A stretch of DNA of 64,000 nt from the NCBI GenBank assembly GCA_920105625.2, contig OV050030.1, positions 219,836,325 through 219,900,324 of the forward strand. The letters are read 5' to 3'. Numbering within the stretch: position 1 is the first letter of the stretch; each line of letters begins with the position of its first letter. This stretch comes from Clusia tigrina. Lineage: Eukaryota > Arthropoda > Insecta > Diptera > Clusiidae. Below are positions 37,791-51,281 of the stretch, in pieces. The notes beneath the pieces were generated by a model. That model searched no databases and was not told the DNA's origin. It worked only from the letters and a program-made list of their open reading frames with translations. The position numbers were made by a program, and so were the translations under genes.

Positions 37791-39351
37791 GAAGTTTATC
37801 AGTGTTTGATTTGGGACTCAAGGGTAGCATAGCTATGAGCCATAGCTTAAATTGATAAGAGGCTCGAGTTCTTTATTGTCACCAAATTTCAAGGTTTTAT
37901 GACGCTCCAATAAAAAGTTATAAGCATTTGATTGTTGCAAATTTTGATAGGTGTAGGATGCACCGTATAGAAGTTAGGGCCATTTGAAGTTTATCAGTGT
38001 TTGATTTGGGACTCAAGGGTAGCATAGCTATTAGCCATAGCTTAAATTGATAAGAGGCTCGAGTTCTTTATTGTCACCAAATTTCAATGTTTTATGACGC
38101 TCCAATAAAAAGTTGCAAGCATTTGATTGTTGTAAACTTTGATAGGTGTAAGACGCACCGTATATAAGTTAGGGCCATTTGAAGTTTTATCAGTGTTTGA
38201 TTTTGGACTCAAGGGTAGCATAGCTATGAGCGATAACTTAAATTGATGAGGCTCGAGTACTTTATTGTCACCAAATATCAAGTTTTTATGACGATCCAGT
38301 AAAAAGTTACAAGCATTTGATTGTTGCAAACTTTGATAGGTGTAGGATGCACCGTATAGAAGTTAGGGCCATTTGAAGTTTATCAGTGTTTGATTTGGGA
38401 CTCAAGGGTAGCATAGCTATGAGCCATAGCTTAAATTGATAAGAGGCTCGAGTTCTTTATTGTCACCAAATTTCAAGGTTTTATGACGCTCCAATAAAAA
38501 GTTACAAGCATTTGATTGTTGCAAACTTTGATAGGTGTAGGGTGCACCGAATAGAAATTAGGGCCATTTGAAGATTTATCAGTGTTTGATTTGGGACTCA
38601 AGGGTAGCATAGCTATGAGCCATAGCTTAAATTGATAAGAGGCTCGAGTTCTTTATTGTCACAAAAATTCAAGATTTTTTTAAGCTCCATTAAAAAGTTA
38701 CAAGCATTTGATTGTTGCAAACTTTGATAGGTGTAGGACGCACTGTATATAAGTTAGGGCCATGTGAAGTTTATCAGTGTTTGATTTGGGACTCAAGGGT
38801 AGCATAGCTATGAGCCATAGCTTAAATTGATAAAAGGCTCGAGTTCTTTAATGTCACAAACATTCAAGATTTTTTTAAGCTCCAATAAAAAGTTACAAGC
38901 ATTTGATTGTTGCAAACTTTGATACGTGTAGGATGCACCGTATAGAAATTAGGGCCATTTAAAGTTTATCAGTGTTTGATTTGGGACTCAAGGGTAGCAT
39001 AGCTATGTGCCATAGCTTAAATTGATAAGAGGCTCGAGTTCTTTATTGTCACCAAATTTCAAGGTTTTATGACGCTCCAGTAAAATGTAACAAGCATTTG
39101 ATTGTTGCAAACGTTGATAGGTGTAGGACGTATAGTATAGAAGTTACGGCCATTTGAAGTTTTAGCAGTGGTTGATTTGGGACTCAAGGGAAGCATAGCT
39201 ATGAGCGATAGCTTAAATTTACAAGAGGCTCGAGTACTTTATTGTCACAAAATTTCAAGATTTTATGACGCTCCAGTAAAATGTAACAAGCATTTGTATG
39301 TTGCAAACGTTGATAGGTGTAGGACGTATAGTATAGAAGTTACGGCCATTT

Positions 39352-39547
39352 GAAGTTTTAGCAGTGGTTGATTTGGGACTCAAGGGAAGCATAGCTATGA
39401 GCGATAGCTTAAATTTACAAGAGGCTCGAGTACTTTATTGTCACCAAATTTCAAGATTTTATGACTCTCCAGTAAGAAGTTACAAGCATTTGAATGTTGA
39501 AAATATTTATAGGTGTAGGACGCACGGTATAGAAGTTAGGGCAATTT
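39352..39547 (+). repeat. Exemplar monomer, family B (196 bp)
   Basis: Family B differs from the canonical monomer at linked positions spread over the unit: gcagtggttgat instead of cagtgtttgat, taaatttacaag instead of taaattgataag, actctccagtaagaag instead of gacgctccagtaaaaag, gttgaaaat(a/c/t)tttatagg or gttgaaaagtttgatagg, cgcacggtatag, and agggcaattt. The same linked set recurs once or more in every higher-order unit from about 9.4 kb to the right end, so this is an ancestral subfamily rather than random change. Because taaattgataag is replaced by taaatttacaag, an in-frame stop is removed. This is why open frames of about 61 codons show up preferentially in this family. Confidence 0.85.
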
Positions 39548-41699
39548 GAAGTTTTATCAGTGTTTGATTTGGGACTCAAGGGTGGCATAGCTATGAGCGA
39601 TACCTTAAATTGATAAGAGGCTCGAGTACTTTATTGTCAAAAAATTTCAAGGTTTTATTACGCCCCAGTAAAAAGTTGCAAGCATTTGATTGTTGCAAAC
39701 TTTGATAGGTGTGAGACGCACCGTATAGAAGTTAGGGCCATTTGAGGTTTTATCAGTGTTTGATTTTGGACTCAAGGGTAGCATGGCTATGAGCGATAGC
39801 TTAAATTGATGAGGATCGAGTATTTTATAGTCACCAAATTTCAAGGTTTTATGACGCTCCAGTAAAAAGTTACAAGCATTTGATTGTTGCAAACTTTGAT
39901 AGGTATAGGACGCACCGTATAGAAGTTAGGGCCATTTGAAGTTTTAGCAGTGGTTGATTTGGGACTCAAGGTTAGCATAGCTATGAGCGATAGCTTAAAT
40001 TTACAAGAGGCTCGAATACTTTATTGTCACAAAATTTCAAGATTTTAAGACGCTCCAGTAAAAAGTTACAAGCATTTGATTGTGCAAACTTTGATAGGTG
40101 TCGGATGCACCGTATAGAAGTTAGGGCCATTTTAAGTTTATCAGTGTTTGATTTGGGACTCGAGGGTAGCATAGCTATGAGTGATAGTTTAAATTGACAA
40201 GAGGCTCGAGTACTTTATTGTCACAAAATTTCAAGATTTTATGACGCTCCAGTAAAATGTAACAAGCATTTGATTGTCGCAAACTTTGATAGGTATAGGC
40301 CGCACCGTATAGAAGCTAGGGCAATTTGAAGTTTTATCAGTGTTTGATTTGGGACTCACGGGCAGCAAAGCTATGAGCGATAGCTTAAATTGATAAGAGG
40401 CTCGAGTACTTTATTGTCACAAAATTTCAAGGTTTTATGACGCTCCAGTAAAAGTTACAAGCATTTGATTGTTGCAAACTTTGATAGGTGTAGGACGCAC
40501 CGTATAGAAGTTAGGGCCATTTGAAGTTTATCACTGTTTGATTTGGGACTCAAGGGTAGCATAGCTATGAGCCATAGCTTAAATTTATATGAGGCTCGAG
40601 CACTTTATTGTCACCAAATTTCAAGGTGTTATGACGCTCCAGTAAAAAATTACAAGCATTGATTGTTGCAAACGTTGATAGGTATAGGACGCACCGTATA
40701 GAAGTTAGGGCCATTTGAAGGTTTATAAGTGTTTGATTTGGGACTCAAGGGTACCATAGCTATGAGCGATAGCTTAAATTGATGAGGCTCGAGTACTTTA
40801 TTTAAAATTTCAAGATTTTATGACGCTCAAGTAAAAAGTTACAAGCATTTGATTGTTGCAAACTTTGATAGGTGTAGGATGCACCGTATAGAAGTTAGGG
40901 CCCTTTGAAGTTTATCAATGTTTGATTTGGGACTCAAGGGTAGCATAGCTATGAGCGATAGCTTAAATTGACAAGAGGCTCGAGTACTTTATTGTCACAA
41001 AATTTCAAGGTTTTATGACGCTCCAGTAAAAGTTACAAGCATTTGATTGTTGCAAACTTTGATAGGTGTAGGACGCACCGTATAGAAGTTAGGGCCATTT
41101 GAAGTTTATCAGTGTTTGATTTGGGACTCAAGGATAGCATAGCTATGAGCCATAGCTTAAATTTATATGAGGCTCGAGCACTTTATTGTCACCAAATTTC
41201 AAGGTGTTCAAGGTGTCCAGTAAAAAATTACAAGCATTTGATTGTTGCAAACGTTGATAGGTGTAGGACGCACCGCATAGAAGTTAGGGCCATTTGAAGG
41301 TTTATAAGTGTTTGATTTGGGACTCAAGGGTAGCATAGCTATGAGCCATAGCTTAAATTGATAAGAGGCTCGAGTATTTTATTGTCACCAAATTTCAAGA
41401 TTCTATGACGCTCCAGTAAAAAGTTACAAGCATTTGATTGTTGCAAACTTTATTAGGTATAGGACGCACCGTATAGAAGTTAGGGCCATTTGAAGTTTTA
41501 GCAGTGGTTGATTTGGGACTCAAGGGTAGCATAGCTATGAGCGATAGCTTAAATTTACAAGAGGCTCGAATACCTTATTGTCACAAATTTTCAAGATTTT
41601 AAGACGGTCCAGTAAAAAGTTACATGCATTTGATTGTTGCAAACGTTGATAGGTGTAGGACGCATAGTATAGAAGTTACGGCCATTTGAAGTTTTAGCA

Positions 41700-44600
41700 G
41701 TGGTTGATTTGGGACTCAAGGGAAGCAAAGCTATGAGCGATAGCTTAAATTTACAAGAGGCTCGACTACTTTATTGTCACAAAATTTCAAGATTTTATGA
41801 CTCTCCAGTAAGAAGTTACAAGCATTTGAATGTTGAAAATCTTTATAGGTGTAGGACGCACGGTATAGAAGTTAGGGCAATTTGAAGTTTTATCAGTGTT
41901 TGATTTGGGACTCAAGGGTGGCATAGCTATGAGCGATACCTTAAATTGATAAGAGGCTCGAGTACTTTATTGTCAAAAAATTTCAAGGTTTTATTACGCT
42001 CCAGTAAAAAGTTGCAAGCATTTGATTGTTGCAAACTTTGATAGGTGTGAGACGCACCGTATAGAAGTTAGGGCCATTTGAGGTTTTATCAGTGTTTGAT
42101 TTTGGACTCAAGGGTAGCATAGCTATGAGCGATAGCTTAAATTGATAAGAGGCTCGAGTACTTTATAGTCACCAAATTTCAAGGTTTTATTACGCTCCTG
42201 TAAAAAGTTGCAAGCATTTGATTGTTGCAAACTTTGATAGGTGTGAGACGCACCGTATAGAAGTTAGGGCCATTTGAGGTTTTATCAGTGTTTGATTTTG
42301 GACTCAAGGGTAGCATAGCTATGAGCGATAGCTTAAATTGATGAGGCTCGAGTACTTTATAGTCACCAAATTTCAAGGTTTTATGACGCTCCAGTAAAAA
42401 GTTACAAGCATTTGATTGTTGCAAACTTTGATAGGTGTCGGATGCACCGTATAGAAGTTAGGGCCATTTGAAGTTTATCAGTGTTTGATTTGGGACTCGA
42501 GGGTAGCATAGCTATGAGTGATAGTTTAAATTGACAAGAGGCTCGAGTACTTTATTGTCACAAAATTTCAAGATTTTATGACGCTCCAGTAAAATATTAC
42601 AAGCATTTGATTGTTGCAAACGTTGATAGGTGTAGGACGCATAGTATAGAAATTAGGGCCATTTGAAGTTTTAGCTGTGGTTGATTTGGGACTCAAGGGA
42701 AGCATAGCTATGAGCGATAGCTTAAATTTACAAGAGGCTCGAGTACTTTATTGTCACCAAATTTCAAGATTTTATGACTCTCCAGTAAGAAGTTACAAGC
42801 ATTTGATTGTTGCAAACTTTGTTATGTATAGGACGCACCGTATAGAAGTTAGGGCCATTTGAAGTTTTAGCAGTGGTTGATTTGGGTTTTATGGGTAGCA
42901 TAGCTATGAGTGATAGTTTAAATTGACAAGAAGCTCGAGTACTTTATTGTCACAAAATTTCAAGATTTTATGACGCTCCAGTAAAATGTAACAAGCATTT
43001 GATTGTTGCAAACGTTGATAGGTGTAGGACGCACCGCATAGAAGTTAGGGCCATTTGAAGGTTTATAAGTGTTTGATTTGGGACTCAAGGGTAGCATAGC
43101 TATGAGCGATAGCTTAAATTGATAAGAGGCTCGAGTATTTTATTGTCACCAAATTTCAAGATTCTATGACGCTCCAGTAAAAAGTTACAAGCATTTGATT
43201 GTTGCAAACTTTGTTAGGTATAGGACGCACCGTATAGAAGTTAGGGCCATTTGAAGTTTTAGCAGTGGTTGATTTGGGTTTCATGGGTAGCATAGCTATG
43301 AGTGATAGTTTAAATTGACAAGAGGCTCGAGTACTTTATTGTCACAAAATTTCAAGATTTTATGACGCTCCAGTAAAATGTAACAAGCATTTGATTGTTG
43401 CAAACGTTGAGAGGTGTAGGACGTATAGTATAGAAGTTACGGCCATTTGAAGTTTTAGCAGTGGTTGATTTGGGACTCAAGGGAAGCATAGCTATGAGCG
43501 ATAGCTTAAATTTACAAGAGGCTCGAGTACTTTATTGTCACCAAATTTCAAGATTTTATGACTCTCCAGTAAGAAGTTACAAGCATTTGAATGTTGAAAA
43601 TATTTATAGGTGTAGGACGCACGGTATAGAAGTTAGGGCAATTTGAAGTTTTATCAGTGTTTGATTTGGGACTCAAGGGTGGCATAGCTATGAGCGATAC
43701 CTTAAATTGATAAGAGGCTCGAGTACTTTATTGTCAAAAAATTTCAAGGTTTTATTACGCTCCAGTAAAAAGTTGCAAGCATTTGATTGTTGCAAACTTT
43801 GATAGGTGTGAGACGCACCGTATAGAAGTTAGGGCCATTTGAGGTTTTATCAGTGTTTGATTTTGGACTCAAGGGTAGCATAGCTATGAGCGATAGCTTA
43901 AATTGATGAGGATCGAGTATTTTATAGTCACCAAATTTCAAGGTTTTATGACGCTCCAGTAAAAAGTTACAAGCATTTGATTGTTGCAAACTTTGATAGG
44001 TATAGGACGCACCGTATAGAAGTTAGGGCCATTTGAAGTTTTAGCAGTGGTTGATTTGGGACTCAAGGTTAGCATAGCTATGAGCGATAGCTTAAATTTA
44101 CAAGAGGCTCGAATACTTTATTGTCACAAAATTTCAAGATTTTAAGACGCTCCAGTAAAAAGTTACAAGCATTTGATTGTGCAAACTTTGATAGGTGTCG
44201 GATGCACCGTATAGAAGTTAGGGCCATTTGAAGTTTATCAGTGTTTGATTTGGGACTCGAGAGTAGCATAGCTATGAGTGATAGTTTAAATTGACAAGAG
44301 GCTCGAGTACTTTATTGTCACAAAATTTCAAGATTTTATGACGCTCCAGTAAAATGTAACAAGCATTTGATTGTCGCAAACTTTGATAGGTATAGGCCGC
44401 ACCGTATAGAAGTTAGGGCAATTTGAAGTTTTATCAGTGTTTGATTTGGGACTCACGGGCAGCAAAGCTATGAGCGATAGCTTAAATTGATAAGAGGCTC
44501 GAGTACTTTATTGTCACAAAATTTTAAGGTTTTATGACGCTCCAGTAAAAGTTACAAGCATTTGATTGTTGCAAACTTTGATAGGTGTAGGACGCACCGT

Positions 44601-45218
44601 ATAGAAGTTAGGGCCATTTGAAGTTTATCACTGTTTGATTTGGGACTCAAGGGTAGCATAGCTATGAGCCATAGCTTAAATTTATATGAGGCTCGAGCAC
44701 TTTATTGTCACCAAATTTCAAGGTGTTCAAGGTGTCCAGTAAAAAATTACAAGCATTTGATTGTTGCAAACGTTGATAGGTGTAGGACGCACCGCATAGA
44801 AGTTAGGGCCATTTGAAGGTTTATAAGTGTTTGATTTGGGACTCAAGGGTAGCATAGCTATGAGCGATAGCTTAAATTGATAAGAGGCTCGAGTATTTTA
44901 TTGTCACCAAATTTCAAGATTCTATGACGCTCCAGTAAAAAGTTACAAGCATTTGATTGTTGCAAACTTTATTAGGTATAGGACGCACCGTATAGAAGTT
45001 AGGGCCATTTGAAGTTTTAGCAGTGGTTGATTTGGGACTCAAGGGTAGCATAGCTATGAGCGATAGCTTAAATTTACAAGAGGCTCGAATACCTTATTGT
45101 CACAAATTTTCAAGATTTTAAGACGGTCCAGTAAAAAGTTACATGCATTTGAGTGTTGCAAACGTTGATAGGTGTAGGACGCATAGTATAGAAGTTACGG
45201 CCATTTGAAGTTTTAGCA
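41700..45218. repeat. HOR unit 1, 3,519 bp (18 monomers)
   Basis: The unit is phased on the family B monomer with gggaagcaaagc and gctcgactac. Landmarks fall at +479, +977, +1,761, +2,044 and +2,378 bp from the start, and the next unit begins at +3,519. The same spacings recur exactly from 52,258 and from 55,777, which identifies 18 monomers as the base form. Slot markers in order include tttatagtcacc, gggactcgagggtag, gggttttatggg, gggtttcatggg, gaggatcgag, ttgattgtgcaaac, cacgggcagc and a family C monomer with aaggtgttcaaggtg. The phase chosen is arbitrary. Confidence 0.85.
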
Positions 45219-47955
45219 GTGGTTGATTTGGGACTCAAGGGAAGCAAAGCTATGAGCGATAGCTTAAATTTACAAGAGGCTCGACTACTTTATTGTCACA
45301 AAATTTCAAGATTTTATGACTCTCCAGTAAGAAGTTACAAGCATTTGAATGTTGAAAATCTTTATAGGTGTAGGACGCACGGTATAGAAGTTAGGGCAAT
45401 TTGAAGTTTTATCAGTGTTTGATTTGGGACTCAAGGGTGGCATAGCTATGAGCGATACCTTAAATTGATAAGAGGCTCGAGTACTTTATTGTCAAAAAAT
45501 TTCAAGGTTTTATTACGCTCCAGTAAAAAGTTGCAAGCATTTGATTGTTGCAAACTTTGATAGGTGTGAGACGCACCGTATAGAAGTTAGGGCCATTTGA
45601 GGTTTTATCAGTGTTTGATTTTGGACTCAAGGGTAGCATAGCTATGAGCGATAGCTTAAATTGATAAGAGGCTCGAGTACTTTATAGTCACCAAATTTCA
45701 AGGTTTTATTACGCTCCTGTAAAAAGTTGCAAGCATTTGATTGTTGCAAACTTTGATAGGTGTGAGACGCACCGTATAGAAGTTAGGGCCATTTGAGGTT
45801 TTATCAGTGTTTGATTTTGGACTCAAGGGTAGCATAGCTATGAGCGATAGCTTAAATTGATAAGAGGCTCGAGTATTTTATTGTCACCAAATTTCAAGAT
45901 TCTATGACGCTCCAGTAAAAAGTTACAAGCATTTGATTGTTGCAAACTTTGTTAGGTATAGGACGCACCGTATAGAAGTTAGGGCCATTTGAAGTTTTAG
46001 CAGTGGTTGATTTGGGTTTCATGGGTAGCATAGCTATGAGTGATAGTTTAAATTGACAAGAGGCTCGAGTACTTTATTGTCACAAAATTTCAAGATTTTA
46101 TGACGCTCCAGTAAAATGTAACAAGCATTTGATTGTTGCAAACGTTGAGAGGTGTAGGACGTATAGTATAGAAGTTACGGCCATTTGAAGTTTTAGCAGT
46201 GGTTGATTTGGGACTCAAGGGAAGCATAGCTATGAGCGATAGCTTAAATTTACAAGAGGCTCGAGTACTTTATTGTCACCAAATTTCAAGATTTTATGAC
46301 TCTCCAGTAAGAAGTTACAAGCATTTGAATGTTGAAAATATTTATAGGTGTAGGACGCACGGTATAGAAGTTAGGGCAATTTGAAGTTTTATCAGTGTTT
46401 GATTTGGGACTCAAGGGTGGCATAGCTATGAGCGATACCTTAAATTGATAAGAGGCTCGAGTACTTTATTGTCAAAAAATTTCAAGGTTTTATTACGCTC
46501 CAGTAAAAAGTTGCAAGCATTTGATTGTTGCAAACTTTGATAGGTGTGAGACGCACGTATAGAAGTTAGGGCCATTTGAGGTTTTATCAGTGTTTGATTT
46601 TGGACTCAAGGGTAGCATAGCTATGAGCGATAGCTTAAATTGATGAGGATCGAGTATTTTATAGTCACCAAATTTCAAGGTTTTATGACGCTCCAGTAAA
46701 AAGTTACAAGCATTTGATTGTTGCAAACTTTGATAGGTATAGGACGCACCGTATAGAAGTTAGGGCCATTTGAAGTTTTAGCAGTGGTTGATTTGGGACT
46801 CAAGGTTAGCATAGCTATGAGCGATAGCTTAAATTTACAAGAGGCTCGAATACTTTATTGTCACAAAATTTCAAGATTTTAAGACGCTCCAGTAAAAAGT
46901 TACAAGCATTTGATTGTGCAAACTTTGATAGGTGTCGGATGCACCGTATAGAAGTTAGGGCCATTTGAAGTTTATCAGTGTTTGATTTGGGACTCGAGGG
47001 TAGCATAGCTATGAGTGATAGTTTAAATTGACAAGAGGCTCGAGTACTTTATTGTCACAAAATTTCAAGATTTTATGACGCTCCAGTAAAATGTAACAAG
47101 CATTTGATTGTCGCAAACTTTGATAGGTATAGGCCGCACCGTATAGAAGTTAGGGCAATTTGAAGTTTTATCAGTGTTTGATTTGGGACTCACGGGCAGC
47201 AAAGCTATGAGCGATAGCTTAAATTGATAAGAGGCTCGAGTACTTTATTGTCACAAAATTTTAAGGTTTTATGACGCTCCAGTAAAAGTTACAAGCATTT
47301 GATTGTTGCAAACTTTGATAGGTGTAGGACGCACCGTATAGAAGTTAGGGCCATTTGAAGTTTATCACTGTTTGATTTGGGACTCAAGGGTAGCATAGCT
47401 ATGAGCCATAGCTTAAATTTATATGAGGCTCGAGCACTTTATTGTCACCAAATTTCAAGGTGTTCAAGGTGTCCAGTAAAAAATTACAAGCATTTGATTG
47501 TTGCAAACGTTGATAGGTGTAGGACGCACCGCATAGAAGTTAGGGCCATTTGAAGGTTTATAAGTGTTTGATTTGGGACTCAAGGGTAGCATAGCTATGA
47601 GCGATAGCTTAAATTGATAAGAGGCTCGAGTATTTTATTGTCACCAAATTTCAAGATTCTATGACGCTCCAGTAAAAAGTTACAAGCATTTGATTGTTGC
47701 AAACTTTATTAGGTATAGGACGCACCGTATAGAAGTTAGGGCCATTTGAAGTTTTAGCAGTGGTTGATTTGGGACTCAAGGGTAGCATAGCTATGAGCGA
47801 TAGCTTAAATTTACAAGAGGCTCGAATACCTTATTGTCACAAATTTTCAAGATTTTAAGACGGTCCAGTAAAAAGTTACATGCATTTGAGTGTTGCAAAC
47901 GTTGATAGGTGTAGGACGCATAGTATAGAAGTTACGGCCATTTGAAGTTTTAGCA
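45219..47955. repeat. HOR unit 2, 2,737 bp (14 monomers, four lost)
   Basis: The unit begins and ends like unit 1 but is 782 bp shorter. The loss lies near 45,820-45,870, where a monomer starts with tttgattttggactc, as in the +600 slot, and continues with cgagtattttattgtcacc, as in the slot four monomers later. A 1-bp loss at about 46,556 (gacgcacgtatag) is private to this unit. It shares with unit 1 the aaggtgttcaaggtg change in its family C monomer (about 47,457). Confidence 0.83.
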
Positions 47956-50900
47956 GTGGTTGATTTGGGACTCAAGGGAAGCAAAGCTATGAGCGATAGC
48001 TTAAATTTACAAGAGGCTCGACTACTTTATTGTCACAAAATTTCAAGATTTTATGACTCTCCAGTAAGAAGTTACAAGCATTTGAATGTTGAAAATCTTT
48101 ATAGGTGTAGGACGCACGGTATAGAAGTTAGGGCAATTTGAAGTTTTATCAGTGTTTGATTTGGGACTCAAGGGTGGCATAGCTATGAGCGATACCTTAA
48201 ATTGATAAGAGGCTCGAGTACTTTATTGTCAAAAAATTTCAAGGTTTTATTACGCTCCAGTAAAAAGTTGCAAGCATTTGATTGTTGCAAACTTTGATAG
48301 GTGTGAGACGCACCGTATAGAAGTTAGGGCCATTTGAGGTTTTATCAGTGTTTGATTTTGGACTCAAGGGTAGCATAGCTATGAGCGATAGCTTAAATTG
48401 ATAAGAGGCTCGAGTACTTTATAGTCACCAAATTTCAAGGTTTTATTACGCTCCTGTAAAAAGTTGCAAGCATTTGATTGTTGCAAACTTTGATAGGTGT
48501 GAGACGCACCGTATAGAAGTTAGGGCCTTTTGAGGTTTTATCAGTGTTTGATTTGGGACTCGAGGGTAGCATAGCTATGAGTGATAGTTTAAATTGACAA
48601 GAGGCTCGAGTACTTTATTGTCACAAAATTTCAAGATTTTATGACGCTCCAGTAAAATATTACAAGCATTTGATTGTTGCAAACGTTGATAGGTGTAGGA
48701 CGCATAGTATAGAAATTAGGGCCATTTGAAGTTTTAGCAGTGGTTGATTTGGGACTCAAGGGAAGCATAGCTATGAGCGATAGCTTAAATTTACAAGAGG
48801 CTCGAGTACTTTATTGTCACCAAATTTCAAGATTTTATGACTCTCCAGTAAGAAGTTACAAGCATTTGATTGTTGCAAACTTTGTTATGTATAGGACGCA
48901 CCGTATAGAAGTTAGGGCCATTTGAAGTTTTAGCAGTGGTTGATTTGGGTTTTATGGGTAGCATAGCTATGAGTGATAGTTTAAATTGACAAGAGGCTCG
49001 AGTACTTTATTGTCACAAAATTTCAAGATTTTATGACGCTCCAGTAAAATGTAACAAGCATTTGATTGTTGCAAACGTTGATAGGTGTAGGACGCACCGC
49101 ATAGAAGTTAGGGCCATTTGAAGGTTTATAAGTGTTTGATTTGGGACTCAAGGGTAGCATAGCTATGAGCGATAGCTTAAATTGATAAGAGGCTCGAGTA
49201 TTTTATTGTCACCAAATTTCAAGATTCTATGACGCTCCAGTAAAAAGTTACAAGCATTTGATTGTTGCAAACTTTGTTAGGTATAGGACGCACCGTATAG
49301 AAGTTAGGGCCATTTGAAGTTTTAGCAGTGGTTGATTTGGGTTTCATGGGTAGCATAGCTATGAGTGATAGTTTAAATTGACAAGAGGCTCGAGTACTTT
49401 ATTGTCACAAAATTTCAAGATTTTATGACGCTCCAGTAAAATGTAACAAGCATTTGATTGTTGCAAACGTTGAGAGGTGTAGGACGTATAGTATAGAAGT
49501 TACGGCCATTTGAAGTTTTAGCAGTGGTTGATTTGGGACTCAAGGGAAGCATAGCTATGAGCGATAGCTTAAATTTACAAGAGGCTCGAGTACTTTATTG
49601 TCACCAAATTTCAAGATTTTATGACTCTCCAGTAAGAAGTTACAAGCATTTGAATGTTGAAAATATTTATAGGTGTAGGACGCACGGTATAGAAGTTAGG
49701 GCAATTTGAAGTTTTATCAGTGTTTGATTTGGGACTCAAGGGTGGCATAGCTATGAGCGATACCTTAAATTGATAAGAGGCTCGAGTACTTTATTGTCAA
49801 AAAATTTCAAGGTTTTATTACGCTCCAGTAAAAAGTTGCAAGCATTTGATTGTTGCAAACTTTGATAGGTGTGAGACGCACCGTATAGAAGTTAGGGCCA
49901 TTTGAGGTTTTATCAGTGTTTGATTTTGGACTCAAGGGTAGCATAGCTATGAGCGATAGCTTAAATTGATGAGGATCGAGTATTTTATAGTCACCAAATT
50001 TCAAGGTTTTATGACGCTCCAGTAAAAAGTTACAAGCATTTGATTGTTGCAAACTTTGATAGGTATAGGACGCACCGTATAGAAGTTAGGGCCATTTGAA
50101 GTTTTAGCAGTGGTTGATTTGGGACTCAAGGTTAGCATAGCTATGAGCGATAGCTTAAATTTACAAGAGGCTCGAATACTTTATTGTCACAAAATTTCAA
50201 GATTTTAAGACGCTCCAGTAAAAACTTACAAGCATTTGATTGTGCAAACTTTGATAGGTGTCGGATGCACCGTATAGAAGTTAGGGCCATTTGAAGTTTA
50301 TCAGTGTTTGATTTGGGACTCGAGGGTAGCATAGCTATGAGTGATAGTTTAAATTGACAAGAGGCTCGAGTACTTTATTGTCACAAAATTTCAAGATTTT
50401 ATGACGCTCCAGTAAAATGTAACAAGCATTTGATTGTCGCAAACTTTGATAGGTATAGGCCGCACCGTATAGAAGTTAGGGCAATTCGAAGTTTTATCAG
50501 TGTTTGATTTGGGACTCACGGGCAGCAAAGCTATGAGCGATAGCTTAAATTGATAAGAGGCTCGAGTACTTTATTGTCACAAAATTTCAAGGTTTTATGA
50601 CGCTCCAGTAAAAGTTACAAGCATTTGATTGTTGCAAACTTTGATAGGTGTAGGACGCACCGTATAGAAGTTAGGGCCATTTGAAGTTTATCACTGTTTG
50701 ATTTGGGACTCAAGGGTAGCATAGCTATGAGCCATAGCTTAAATTTATATGAGGCTCGAGCACTTTATTGTCACCAAATTTCAAGGTGTTATAACGCTCC
50801 AGTAAAAAATTACAAGCATTTGATTGTTGCAAACGTTGATAGGTGTAGGACGCACCGTATAGAAGTTAGGGCCATTTGAAGGTTTATAAGTGTTTGATTT

Positions 50901-51281
50901 GGGACTCAAGGGTAGCATAGCTATGAGCGATAGCTTAAATTGATAAGAGGCTCGAGTATTTTATTGTCACCAAATTTCAAGATTCTATGACGCTCCAGTA
51001 AAAAGTTACAAGCATTTGATTGTTGCAAACTTTATTAGGTATAGGACGCACCGTATAGAAGTTAGGGCCATTTGAAGTTTTAGCAGTGGTTGATTTGGGA
51101 CTCAAGGGTAGCATAGCTATGAGCGATAGCTTAAATTTACAAGAGGCTCGAATACCTTATTGTCACAAAATTTCAAGATTTTAAGACGGTCCAGTAAAAA
51201 GTTACATGCATTTGATTGTTGCAAACGTTGATAGGTGTAGGACGCATAGTATAGAAGTTACGGCCATTTGAAGTTTTAGCA
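47956..51281. repeat. HOR unit 3, 3,326 bp (17 monomers, one lost)
   Basis: The unit is 193 bp shorter than the base unit. The missing monomer maps to about 48,540-48,550, where agggccttttgaggtttt is followed directly by tttgatttgggactcgagg. In complete units one monomer with aattgatgaggctcgagtac lies between these. The family C monomer near 50,790 has the ggtgttataacg form, not the aaggtgttcaaggtg form of units 1 and 2. Confidence 0.83.

Larger units (their letters stand above)
37401..41699. repeat. Transitional block between the 1,760 bp repeat and the 18-monomer HOR
   Basis: The first part repeats 31,735-31,930 and then, from about 37,680 to 39,060, resembles 22.0-24.4 kb in monomer order (tagctattagcc, caatgttttatgacg, aaatatcaag, tttttttaagctcc) with extra substitutions. 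From 39,150 it is built from components of the right-hand HOR: consecutive monomers at 39,168 and 39,364, the gaggatcgagtattttatag and ttgattgtgcaaac markers, and the cacgggcagcaaagc monomer. These come in an incomplete order, with one monomer near 40,790 missing about 5 bp (ctttatttaaaattt). It looks like a degraded HOR edge. Confidence 0.68.

Noticed and set aside
40785..40815. Insertion or target-site scar at ctttatttaaaattt
   Set aside because: It is explained by loss of about 5 bp (gtcac region) from an ordinary monomer; there is no inserted sequence.
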